A DNA stretch of 64,000 bases, from positions 62,001-126,000 of the forward strand of contig JAHEAA010000005.1 of assembly GCA_019721035.1 (NCBI GenBank), in the 5' to 3' direction. A model generated the notes under the pieces. That model was not told the DNA's origin, did no database searches, and saw nothing but the letters and a program-made list of their open reading frames with translations. Positions 16,241 through 24,068 of this stretch are shown piece after piece (within the stretch, counting starts at the first letter, position 1; the number at the start of each line of letters is the position of its first letter). The translations under genes and the position numbers were made by a program. Source of the stretch: Candidatus Sysuiplasma acidicola. Lineage in GTDB: Archaea; Thermoplasmatota; Thermoplasmata; Sysuiplasmatales; Sysuiplasmataceae.

Positions 16241-17746
16241 CTATTCAGGAGTGCTCTGCGCCGCATAATCTCCGGAAGCATCCTCGAGCGTCATCTGTTT
16301 TGTCTCCTTGATGAAGACCAGCGTCACTATTGTGCCGGCAATTGCGACAGCCGACAGGAACAGCATCATACCGGAATCATGCCACAGAACGGTCAGTGTT
16401 CCAAATACGAGCGTGCTGAGCGATGCTCCGAGTTTGCCCGCACCCGCGGCTATACCATGTCCAGTGCCCCTGTACTGTGTCGGGAATGATTCGGCAGGCA
16501 GCACGAACGTCGTTGTATTGGGTCCTATGTTTCCGAACAGGAAGGTAAGACCGTAGATGAGGACAAACGGCATGCCGAGCGATATCAGCGACGGATCAAA
16601 TCCGAGGACGCCGAATGCCACAGCCATGACTGCAAAACCGACTGTCTGAAGGGTCTTGCGACCCAGCCTGTCAATTGTTGCAACAGCTATCCAGTAGCCA
16701 GGTATGGTGAAGATGATGTCCACCGCAGCTGTATACTCCTCTGCTATCAGAAGATGCTGCACAGGTGTCAGGCCCGGCGAGTACAGAAGACTGAGCGAAG
16801 AGAGCAGCGTTGGCGTGTAGATTGATGTGCCGTAGAAAGACACATCGAAGAGGAACCAGCTGAATGCAGTGCCGATTATGAGCGGAAAGTAGGTGGACAG
16901 GAAGTTGAGGTAGCTGCCTTTCCTGACTTTCACTTCCCCTTTTATGTCGGAATTCTGGCCGGTCAGTGAGGATATGACCTTTGCTGTCTCCTCTTTATTT
17001 CCCTGGACGTGGTATGTGAATCTCGGTGTTTCTGGCATCTTCCTTCTGTAATAATACACAGATATAGCAGGTATGGCACCGGCTACGAGCAGGAGCCGCC
17101 AGACCAGGTCGAGAGAGTTAGGCATTGCAGCTAGGAGACCTATGCCGAGCACTATGCCGGCAAGGAGGCCGAAACCCTGCATTGCAAATACAGTTCCGAC
17201 CAGTCTTCCCCTGTTCTTCACATTGGCATATTCGCTCATTATTGTCGCGCTCATCGGATAGTCGCCGCCGATGCCGATACCCAGAGCAAATCTGAAAAAC
17301 ACGAGGGAAGCGAAGCTCCATGAAAGGCCCGATGCAATTGCGCCGAAAACCAGTATTAGCATTTCAATGCCGTAGATCTTTTTCCTTCCGAATTTGTCAC
17401 CAAGGCGCCCGAATATAAACGGGCCCACGGCCGCGCCAAATATTGCCGAAGCACTTATCAGTTCTATACCTGAAACGACTGCCGTTTTCCCGCCCAGCGG
17501 GAAGGAGAACACAGAGTGAGGTATTGCAAACGGCGTGTAGAATGCAAACATGGCCGCGAGTATACCTATTACAAAGAGGTCGTACGCGTCCGTGAAAAAC
17601 CCCATTCCTGCGATCAAAATCGTCTTCAGATGATAGCCCTTTACTTTGGAATCATCCATAGATCTGAAGGGACTCGCACCGGCAGATGTCGTCGAAGTGC
17701 CAGCATCCCTTCCTGAGTCTGAGTTTGTTTTTGTACCCATATTCAT
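16241..17746 (-). CDS. MFS transporter, phosphate:H+ symporter-like
   Basis: A 501-residue 12-helix carrier of the major facilitator superfamily. It has the first-helix signature GMGFFTDAYDLF and the GGDYPMSATIMSEYANVKNRG segment that are characteristic of Pht1-type phosphate symporters, plus the MFS loop motif GRLGDKFGRKK. The N-terminal 35 residues are a low-complexity Ser/Thr/Gly tail. Phosphate is the best guess; aromatic acids or other anions remain possible. Two palindromes overlap its promoter, suggesting tight repression. It stands alone and converges with the lipid genes. Confidence 0.88.
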   Translation of the reverse strand: MNMGTKTNSDSGRDAGTSTTSAGASPFRSMDDSKVKGYHLKTILIAGMGFFTDAYDLFVIGILAAMFAFYTPFAIPHSVFSFPLGGKTAVVSGIELISASAIFGAAVGPFIFGRLGDKFGRKKIYGIEMLILVFGAIASGLSWSFASLVFFRFALGIGIGGDYPMSATIMSEYANVKNRGRLVGTVFAMQGFGLLAGIVLGIGLLAAMPNSLDLVWRLLLVAGAIPAISVYYYRRKMPETPRFTYHVQGNKEETAKVISSLTGQNSDIKGEVKVRKGSYLNFLSTYFPLIIGTAFSWFLFDVSFYGTSIYTPTLLSSLSLLYSPGLTPVQHLLIAEEYTAAVDIIFTIPGYWIAVATIDRLGRKTLQTVGFAVMAVAFGVLGFDPSLISLGMPFVLIYGLTFLFGNIGPNTTTFVLPAESFPTQYRGTGHGIAAGAGKLGASLSTLVFGTLTVLWHDSGMMLFLSAVAIAGTIVTLVFIKETKQMTLEDASGDYAAQSTPE

Positions 17747-17791
17747 CTCAGAGCGAAACTAAGTGAACGGAGTAGAATAGCTGATCGGACG

Positions 17792-17833
17792 TAGACTAAA
17801 TAAGTCTAAAGTGTCTATAGTCACTATATAGAC
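17792..17833 (-). promoter_or_regulatory. Two tandem operator-like palindromes at the MFS promoter
   Basis: A perfect inverted repeat TAGACT-AAATA-AGTCTA occupies 17792-17808, and GTCTATA-GTCACTA-TATAGAC occupies 17813-17833. Both share the half-site TAGAC/GTCTA. On the minus strand the second overlaps a TATA box (CTATATAG, about 17823-17832), placing the first near the predicted transcription start (about 17803). This is the classic layout for a dimeric repressor. Confidence 0.6.
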
Positions 17834-17913
17834 GGCGAAATATGCACCTGAGCGAGCGAAACACTCAGCAGTTTCGACGATGCATGGTTGAGCCTGAACT
17901 GTTCAATCGCAGA

Positions 17914-18978
17914 CTACCGGGTCACCGATATCCTGACTTTGCCGAATCTCCCGCCTTCCGAGTGTCTGCGTACAGCAGCCGGCACATCTTCTAACCCGAA
18001 GTCGGAATCAACAGGTATTGTCAGTTTGCCGGCAGCAGCGGCTTCGAGAGCTTCGGCTAGATCGCCTCTCGACCCGGTAGTGCTGCCAATCAGTTCAATC
18101 TGTCTCGAGTAAAGCCTCAATATACTCAATTCGGATGTTGCACCGGTAAGTGAGCCGCATGTGACGTATCTTCCGCCCGGCGCCAGGGCCATGAAACTCT
18201 GCTGAAAGGTCGACTGACCCAGTGGATCGACGACAATGTCTGCGCCCTCTCTTCCTGCGAACTCCTGCAATGCGAGACTGAACTCTTTCATATCCGCGAG
18301 CGAAACGGCATCCGCTCCCATTCGTTTGAGTTTCTGCATATGTGCAGGAATGGAAGACACTGCGAGAACACTGACACCGTGCATCTTCAGTATCTGCATC
18401 GCCGAAATGCCGATACCGCCGGCGGAACCCATGACAATTGCCTTTTCTCCTGGCGCGGCCCTGGCCCGTTTTATCATATGCCATGCAGTCATGCCGCTGA
18501 GCGGTATGCCGAAAGCTTCGTCGAATGAGATTCCGCCTGGAATGGGGACTGTGTTTCTGGCAGGTATCATCGCCATTTCCGCCCAGCCTCCGTCCATGGA
18601 TAACGGTAGCATATTAGTTGACAGATCCACGGGAGCTCTTGACGGTTCCCAGCCGCTCAGGCACGTGCTTTCCTGACCCGAAGTGCAATAACGGCATACG
18701 CCGCAGAACATCTTTGGAAAGACAGCGACTCTGTCGCCCTGCCTGACGTCTTCCACATCAGACGACACTTCTTCGACAGTTCCGACATATTCCGAGCCAG
18801 GCGTCCTCGGCAGCTGTACCCATGGGAAACGCCCCCCGATTGTCATCCTGTCGATGTGATTGACAGATGTCCTTGAGACACGAATGTGGACGAAACCACT
18901 CTTCAGTCGGGGCTCTGTAACATCGCGCAGATTGAATTCGCCGGTGCCGTCAAATTTTGTGATCTGCCATGATTTCAT
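17914..18978 (-). CDS. MDR-family (zinc alcohol dehydrogenase-like) oxidoreductase
   Basis: A 354-residue medium-chain dehydrogenase/reductase with an N-terminal GroES-like domain and a nucleotide-binding fold (GSAGGIG). The structural zinc loop is kept (CGVCRYCTSGQESTC, four Cys). The catalytic zinc ligands appear replaced: the usual Cys-His-x-Asp is NHID, and the usual PGHE is PGSE. That points to a zinc-independent enoyl reductase or quinone reductase type, for example acryloyl-CoA-reductase-like, rather than an alcohol dehydrogenase. It is a single gene with a TATA-like TTATTATTA about 30 bp upstream. Confidence 0.85.
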   Translation of the reverse strand: MKSWQITKFDGTGEFNLRDVTEPRLKSGFVHIRVSRTSVNHIDRMTIGGRFPWVQLPRTPGSEYVGTVEEVSSDVEDVRQGDRVAVFPKMFCGVCRYCTSGQESTCLSGWEPSRAPVDLSTNMLPLSMDGGWAEMAMIPARNTVPIPGGISFDEAFGIPLSGMTAWHMIKRARAAPGEKAIVMGSAGGIGISAMQILKMHGVSVLAVSSIPAHMQKLKRMGADAVSLADMKEFSLALQEFAGREGADIVVDPLGQSTFQQSFMALAPGGRYVTCGSLTGATSELSILRLYSRQIELIGSTTGSRGDLAEALEAAAAGKLTIPVDSDFGLEDVPAAVRRHSEGGRFGKVRISVTR

Positions 18979-19202
18979 GATTACACACCATGTCGGAGTC
19001 GCCGCCTGTAATAATAACAGCCGATTAATGGCTTAACCATCCATTCGGCAATAGCACAGCAGGTGGGCGGCACGAGCGTTATCCTGCTCAGAAATTTACA
19101 TATAATCGTATGACGATGTGTCAGACAGGATGGGATGCTTTTGAAATCGCTTTCACAATGTGCGGTGTGCGCTGAAGAGGACACATACAGGCAGGGACCT
19201 TA

Positions 19203-19934
19203 ATGACGACAGTACGGTGCCCTTCATGTGATGCTCCATTTATGGACAAGCCCTCGGAAGTCCGGGCGATCTGCGCCCACTGCGGAACTGCATTCATGTA
19301 CGACGGAATGGGTTCGCATGTTCCGGAATATGCGGTAGCCAGACTCAGCGACACCGAAGCCGTAGAGAGAGTTCACGACTGGGCTTCAGGTGTTAAGGGA
19401 GGCAGAGAATTTTCAAGGAATATGAAGCTTGCAAAAATGACGTTGAGGCACTTTCCGCTGTATGTTTACGGCAAAGCGAGAACCGGCGAAACCATAACAG
19501 TTATTTCCAGTGCCGTACCGTCGATGCAACCGGGCATCGGAATCATTGATCCAAAGTCTGTGGAGTTGAAAAAACTCTCCGCCGAGACTGACTTTTCGGA
19601 TTTTACAATGCCTCAGACGGAGCCGGACGCATACAGTTCGCTGCTCTCCGTTGACGCATCCACTAGAAAACTCGTCTTTTATCCGTTCTGGCTCACACAG
19701 TACGTGTATCATGGAAGGCTCAATACCATAACTGTCGACGCCTGCACCGGAAAAGTCTCCGGGGATCTCAGCGTGGAGATAGAGAAAAAGAGTTCTCTTC
19801 CTCTTGCAGCAGGTGGCTTTGCCGCAATAAGCGCCGAGGGTCTTGTCGCGTATTTCGGTTACATCTATGCGGTGGCTGCCATAGCGATTACTGTTTTCGC
19901 GCTGATTTTGTATTCTGTCAGGAGGAATGAGTAA
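19203..19934 (+). CDS. Zinc-ribbon protein with C-terminal membrane anchor (paralogue 1 of 3)
   Basis: A 243-residue protein starting with a C-x2-C...C-x2-C zinc ribbon (CPSC, CAHC), then a beta-rich middle domain with FPLYVY and KLVFYPFW motifs, and a C-terminal hydrophobic helix (YAVAAIAITVFALILYSV). The ribbon should face the cytoplasm. It heads three tandem genes of one family. TATA-like TTTACATATAATC lies near 19093-19105. Function unknown. Confidence 0.75.
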   Translation: MTTVRCPSCDAPFMDKPSEVRAICAHCGTAFMYDGMGSHVPEYAVARLSDTEAVERVHDWASGVKGGREFSRNMKLAKMTLRHFPLYVYGKARTGETITVISSAVPSMQPGIGIIDPKSVELKKLSAETDFSDFTMPQTEPDAYSSLLSVDASTRKLVFYPFWLTQYVYHGRLNTITVDACTGKVSGDLSVEIEKKSSLPLAAGGFAAISAEGLVAYFGYIYAVAAIAITVFALILYSVRRNE

Positions 19935-19935
19935 G

Positions 19936-20844
19936 ATGATATCCAAAAGCGGATGTGTGGAGTGCGGGTCACCGGTATTCTTTGATGAATTCGACTTCAT
20001 GACGACATGCTCTACGTGTGGAACTGCGTTCAGGCTGCCGAGAGACAACTCGGGCGCCTGGGTGCTCACGTACGCGTCTGAGATTGACATCAACGAGGCA
20101 ATAGACAGAGGGGTGAGCATCATATCGGCAAAATTCGGCGGAAAGAGATTCGCGAAAGAGATAGAACTCAAGGAAGTTTACCCCGTCTACCTGCCCTTAT
20201 GGAATGTTTCCGCAAAGTCTTCCGGATGGATATGCAGTTCAGATGCTGAAGGCGGAGAGGCGCTGCCCGTGCACCTGGAAAAACAATTCAGGATACCCGC
20301 ATATGACGATGTCCAGACCATTGGCGTGCCTAAAGAAGTGAACGGGACAGACGTTACCATTTCAAATGATATGGTTTTCCCGGCACTGCATGTTAAAATC
20401 AGAACAGATGAACTAAAGAGAAAGGTCGAGGAATTGATGGACACCGAGATTGACGGGTTCCGGCATACGAAACAATCAGCTGAGAACATCAGGACTTCTG
20501 TTACAGTTCAGACGCTTGTAATGTATCCGGCATGGATCGTAAGATTCGGCACTAGAAACGGTGAACATGCGGTGACAATTGACGGCATCAGCGGACAGCA
20601 GATGAATGACTTCGGCTTCAGAGTCACGGACACCGGGATTGTCGGTGAGGCCGTGCTGGCTGCATGCTGCGGCATCACTTCAGGTACAGGCGTAATGATG
20701 CTGGCCTCAGGTGCTTTTCAAAACATAGGTTTGGGTCTGGTCACAGCCGGCGTGTCGCTCTTTGTGCTGGTGAATGTACTGAGGCATGTGCTGAAGAGCC
20801 AGCACCTTAATCCAAGACCGGAAGCAAGGAGGATGTCGATTTGA
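19936..20844 (+). CDS. Zinc-ribbon protein with C-terminal membrane helices (paralogue 2 of 3)
   Basis: A 302-residue paralogue of the gene before it: an N-terminal ribbon (CVECG, CSTCG), the shared YPVYLPLW and TLVMYPAWIV motifs, an ITIDGISGQ-like repeat of the first protein's ITVDACTGK, and two C-terminal hydrophobic helices. ATG 19936 is chosen because AGGAGG (19920-19925) sits 10 nt upstream; ATG 19927 would leave one base of spacing. It begins right after the stop of paralogue 1. Function unknown. Confidence 0.75.
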   Translation: MISKSGCVECGSPVFFDEFDFMTTCSTCGTAFRLPRDNSGAWVLTYASEIDINEAIDRGVSIISAKFGGKRFAKEIELKEVYPVYLPLWNVSAKSSGWICSSDAEGGEALPVHLEKQFRIPAYDDVQTIGVPKEVNGTDVTISNDMVFPALHVKIRTDELKRKVEELMDTEIDGFRHTKQSAENIRTSVTVQTLVMYPAWIVRFGTRNGEHAVTIDGISGQQMNDFGFRVTDTGIVGEAVLAACCGITSGTGVMMLASGAFQNIGLGLVTAGVSLFVLVNVLRHVLKSQHLNPRPEARRMSI

Positions 20845-21419
20845 ACCCTGTTGCGGAAAGATGCCCCAGATGCGGAAAGAACACGAAGGCTGAAAAAGGG
20901 GAAGTCGTCGCATATTGCTCCTCATGCAAGAGTCTGCATGAAATAGGCGACAGATCGGTCATCGATGTTGAAATTGCCAAGTTTGGCAATGTCTCTGATG
21001 GTCACAGGATATACGTGCCATTCTGGAGATTCTTCTGCACGTTCAGCCTTCCGGGCGCAGAAACGGAAATGCACAGGAACATGAAGGAATTCGTGAAAGA
21101 CGGAAATGATGGCAAGGTATTCGTGTATGTCCCCGCCGCCGAACTTGGACCGCAGGAGCTGCTTAAAATGGGCGCCTACATGACGGCCTGCAATCCCGTC
21201 TATTCAACAACCTTCTCATTCGGCGACGTCGAACACCTGAAATGCACGCATCTGAGCGATGATGCGAGAGGGGACATAGAGTATTATTTCATGGCTGCCG
21301 AAACTGCCGACGGAAGAAAGGATGACCTGAGGAACGGTTTCACCATAGACGCTTCACACGAAAAGCTCGTGTTCCTGCCTTTCTACCAGTCCGGTAACCA
21401 GTTCAATCCTGCGGTCTGA
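20841..21419 (+). CDS. Zinc-ribbon protein, shortened (paralogue 3 of 3)
   Basis: A 192-residue third member: ribbon CPRCG...CSSCK, then RIYVPFW and KLVFLPFYQ motifs. It ends straight after the second motif and lacks the segment and membrane helix that follow it in the other two. The start is TTG at 20841, overlapping the previous stop (TTGA) with AAGGAGG eight bases upstream, so this non-ATG start is well supported. Its last 17 bp overlap the end of the convergent Nudix gene. Probably a soluble partner of the two anchored copies. Confidence 0.72.
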   Translation: MNPVAERCPRCGKNTKAEKGEVVAYCSSCKSLHEIGDRSVIDVEIAKFGNVSDGHRIYVPFWRFFCTFSLPGAETEMHRNMKEFVKDGNDGKVFVYVPAAELGPQELLKMGAYMTACNPVYSTTFSFGDVEHLKCTHLSDDARGDIEYYFMAAETADGRKDDLRNGFTIDASHEKLVFLPFYQSGNQFNPAV

Positions 21420-22095
21420 AATACCGCGAGCGCCTGAATTCCTCAACGACCCGGTCGTGGTCGAACGCGAGGCCGGGCAAGTCGGACAGCGGGAAGAAGA
21501 GTGCGGCGGATGCGTCGTCTCCGGCCCTCGGCTCACCTTCAATGTAGTCGATGACGTATGCCGCACTTATCATGCGCACGCGCGGGTCTCTGTCAGGATC
21601 GCTGTAAACGCCCAGGATGCCCCTGATGCTTCCCCTGATGCCAGTTTCCTCCATCAGCTCTCTCAGTGCGCACTGTTCAAGCGTTTCCCATTCGTCAACA
21701 ATGCCGCCGGGCAGGGCATAACACCCCCTGTACGGCTCGTTTCCGCGCCTGACAAGCAGCAGCTTTCCGTCCCTGACGAGTATCGAGTCGGCTGCCACGC
21801 TCGGACTCTTCCACCTGTTGATCAGCTGTTCCCTCGAAAGAGACACTTTATTTTCATAAATATCAAGCGCGCTGAGCAAAGCTTCGCCTGGAGGCATGCC
21901 CTCTGTCTGGAGGGCGCCTTCCCCCGTAAGAGAAAGCAACCGGACAGCGACGTTCTGCATGACACCCGCCGAACGCTCTTCATCGGCCGATTTCATGGCC
22001 CTGTACTCTTCGTCCGTGAAAAGCAGTTTGCCGTCATACAGCATATCAAATCTCGGATTCAGCGAAAAGTGCCTGCTTCCAGCATATCGTGACAT
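21403..22095 (-). CDS. Nudix hydrolase with N-terminal extension domain
   Basis: A 230-residue pyrophosphohydrolase. The perfect Nudix box G-x5-E-x7-REL-x-EE-x-G-I spans residues 131-153, preceded by YALPGG. About 100 residues ahead of it form a helical N-terminal domain, as in two-domain ADP-ribose pyrophosphatase-type proteins. The likely substrate is a nucleoside-diphosphate derivative such as ADP-ribose, but the box does not fix it. ATG 22095 is chosen as the first Met with a protein-like continuation. Confidence 0.88.
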   Translation of the reverse strand: MSRYAGSRHFSLNPRFDMLYDGKLLFTDEEYRAMKSADEERSAGVMQNVAVRLLSLTGEGALQTEGMPPGEALLSALDIYENKVSLSREQLINRWKSPSVAADSILVRDGKLLLVRRGNEPYRGCYALPGGIVDEWETLEQCALRELMEETGIRGSIRGILGVYSDPDRDPRVRMISAAYVIDYIEGEPRAGDDASAALFFPLSDLPGLAFDHDRVVEEFRRSRYFRPQD

Positions 22096-22179
22096 AATGA
22101 CAGAATGATGGAAGAAGCAAAAATAGTTGATTGCACTGATACAGCATGCAGGACAGCGGTTCAAAGGATTGAATGAAGG

Positions 22180-23154
22180 ATGAGATTACCAAAGGTCAGA
22201 AGCGCGGACGACATAATTGACGAGCTGTTTCTCACTGCCTCAAGGGCTCAGGGAAGCGGGGGAGACGGCGACAGGAGAGCGAGAAAGAAGGAAATAAACA
22301 AACTTCACCGTCTGTCGGAAAAAGCAGACAAACTCTTCTCTTCATATGTGACGGGTTTTCCGTCGTTTGAAAAGAATGAGTTCGCATACGAAATTGCAGA
22401 TCTGCTCGTAGGCGTGGATGAACTGAAGAAGTCCCTCGCCTCGGTCCACGGCTGCAAAAACACGATTGTAACGGTTGCCAACAGGGCTGCCAGGGAAGTT
22501 GCCAAGGCTGGCACGACCTCCGAAATGAGAAGTGCAAGGGAAAGAGCATACGGCAGAGTCGCATCTCTTGTGCACGGCATAGACGACAGGCTGTCATTCC
22601 TCGCCAGCGCTTCAGAACTGCTGAAGGAAGTGCCGCAGGTTTCCGGAGACTATACAGTCGTCGTTGCCGGATATCCGAATGTGGGAAAGAGCCTGTTCAT
22701 TTCATCTGTCTCGAATGCACGGACCAGGGTTGAACCGTATCCGTTCACCACTACGGAGCTCATTGTGGGACACAAATTGATTGCGGGCAGGTCCGTCGCA
22801 TTCATAGATTGCCCCGGTCTCACACACAGGGCACTGGCCACAAACAACATCTACGAGAAAAAGTCGCTGCTGGCCATCAGGCATCTCGCATCGATGCTGC
22901 TGTTCATTGTAGACCCTTCCGGAACATGCGGCTGTGAAATATTGCCACAGCTGTCGCTGCTGGATGAGCTGAAGAAGGCGCTTGCCCCTGCAAAGACCGT
23001 TGTGGCGTACAGCAAGGCGGATCTTGCACGACCGGAGGGTAGAGAGCTGTGTTTTTCGGCCCTCACAGGCGTCGGCATGGAAGACGTGATTGACACAGTC
23101 AGGCAGGCTATTCCGGCAGCAAAGTTTGATTATCAATTCAAGAAACCCGATTGA
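22180..23154 (+). CDS. NOG1-family GTPase
   Basis: A 324-residue Obg-superfamily GTPase linked to large ribosomal subunit assembly. The N-terminal 155 residues are the helical NOG1 bundle; the G domain follows with G1 GYPNVGKS (164-171), a PFTTTE switch, G3 DCPG (210-213) and G4 SKAD (278-281, in place of NKxD). It lacks the C-terminal extension of eukaryotic NOG1, as usual in archaea. It is divergent from the Nudix gene. Confidence 0.9.
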   Translation: MRLPKVRSADDIIDELFLTASRAQGSGGDGDRRARKKEINKLHRLSEKADKLFSSYVTGFPSFEKNEFAYEIADLLVGVDELKKSLASVHGCKNTIVTVANRAAREVAKAGTTSEMRSARERAYGRVASLVHGIDDRLSFLASASELLKEVPQVSGDYTVVVAGYPNVGKSLFISSVSNARTRVEPYPFTTTELIVGHKLIAGRSVAFIDCPGLTHRALATNNIYEKKSLLAIRHLASMLLFIVDPSGTCGCEILPQLSLLDELKKALAPAKTVVAYSKADLARPEGRELCFSALTGVGMEDVIDTVRQAIPAAKFDYQFKKPD

Positions 23155-23248
23155 GAACACTTTTGTATAGTCTGCAGCAGATAAAGTTCCCAGCAGACCC
23201 GGTGGTCCACTGGCCGAAACACCCGATATCAGGAGAGCGGCGTTTACG

Positions 23249-23878
23249 TTGAAGAAGGAAGTAGACATGCTCACGTCGGAGTATGCCAGCGCGATCAGGC
23301 TTCTGGAAGACATCGGCAGGACAGGGGAAAAGGAGGATCGGTTATCCTCTATTCAGAGCGCGATAAAGGTACTGAGGATGGAACTCGACAGGGAAATGGA
23401 TCTGCAGGAGATGGACAAGCTCAGGAGAGAGGTCGTATTGCTCGACCCCGATTCAGAACCGGCCAGCGAGACAGCCAGAAGGGTCAGGACAGCAGGGAGT
23501 GAAAAGCAGAGCTACGAACACGCTGAGAGCGAAGAGCCTGAGTTGAAGGAAAAGGAGGCAGACTGGATGAGACAGCCGCTATCCTTCCAGAGGAAACAGG
23601 ACGTTTCCGGCGGCCTCAGGTCTGTGGAGGAACAACCGTCAGGCGCCCGCAAATCATCCGTCCGCGAGACGGATACAGACAGGATACGAATAAAGCTCTC
23701 CTCCATGAAGATTGAAAAAATGACGTCAAAGGGGCATTCCGACGCAGAAAAATCCACTTCCGCAGTCGAGCAGGCACCTCAGGATGACAAGCAGGGCTTA
23801 GTGAAATGCAGAAATTGCGGAACGATGATCAGCAAGAGATCGGTTGTCTGCGTCTCATGCGGAGAATTCATCAGGTGA
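23249..23878 (+). CDS. Coiled-coil protein with C-terminal zinc ribbon
   Basis: About 209 residues: an N-terminal helical, charged region likely to form a coiled coil (about 1-75), a long disordered acidic/basic middle, and a C-terminal ribbon C-x2-C...C-x2-C (CRNCG, CVSCG). No family recognised. The start is uncertain: TTG 23249 or ATG 23267 are canonical, while protein-like sequence continues upstream to a CTG at 23210, about 26 bp after a TATA-like GATAAAG. It follows the NOG1 gene by 94 bp. Confidence 0.65.
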   Translation: MKKEVDMLTSEYASAIRLLEDIGRTGEKEDRLSSIQSAIKVLRMELDREMDLQEMDKLRREVVLLDPDSEPASETARRVRTAGSEKQSYEHAESEEPELKEKEADWMRQPLSFQRKQDVSGGLRSVEEQPSGARKSSVRETDTDRIRIKLSSMKIEKMTSKGHSDAEKSTSAVEQAPQDDKQGLVKCRNCGTMISKRSVVCVSCGEFIR

Positions 23879-24068
23879 AACATCGTCCCTGATATGCAAC
23901 TGGAAAGTTTTGAGCGCATTATTGACAGTAACCAATATCGGCCATGTGGAAAATGTGTAAGACCGTTCGCTTCTCTTCCATTGCCATGTCACGCACAATG
24001 CCACGGCAAAGATTTAATGCAGAGAAGATGCCTGAGGATGAGCAGCGACTGTACACGGCTGATTATCG

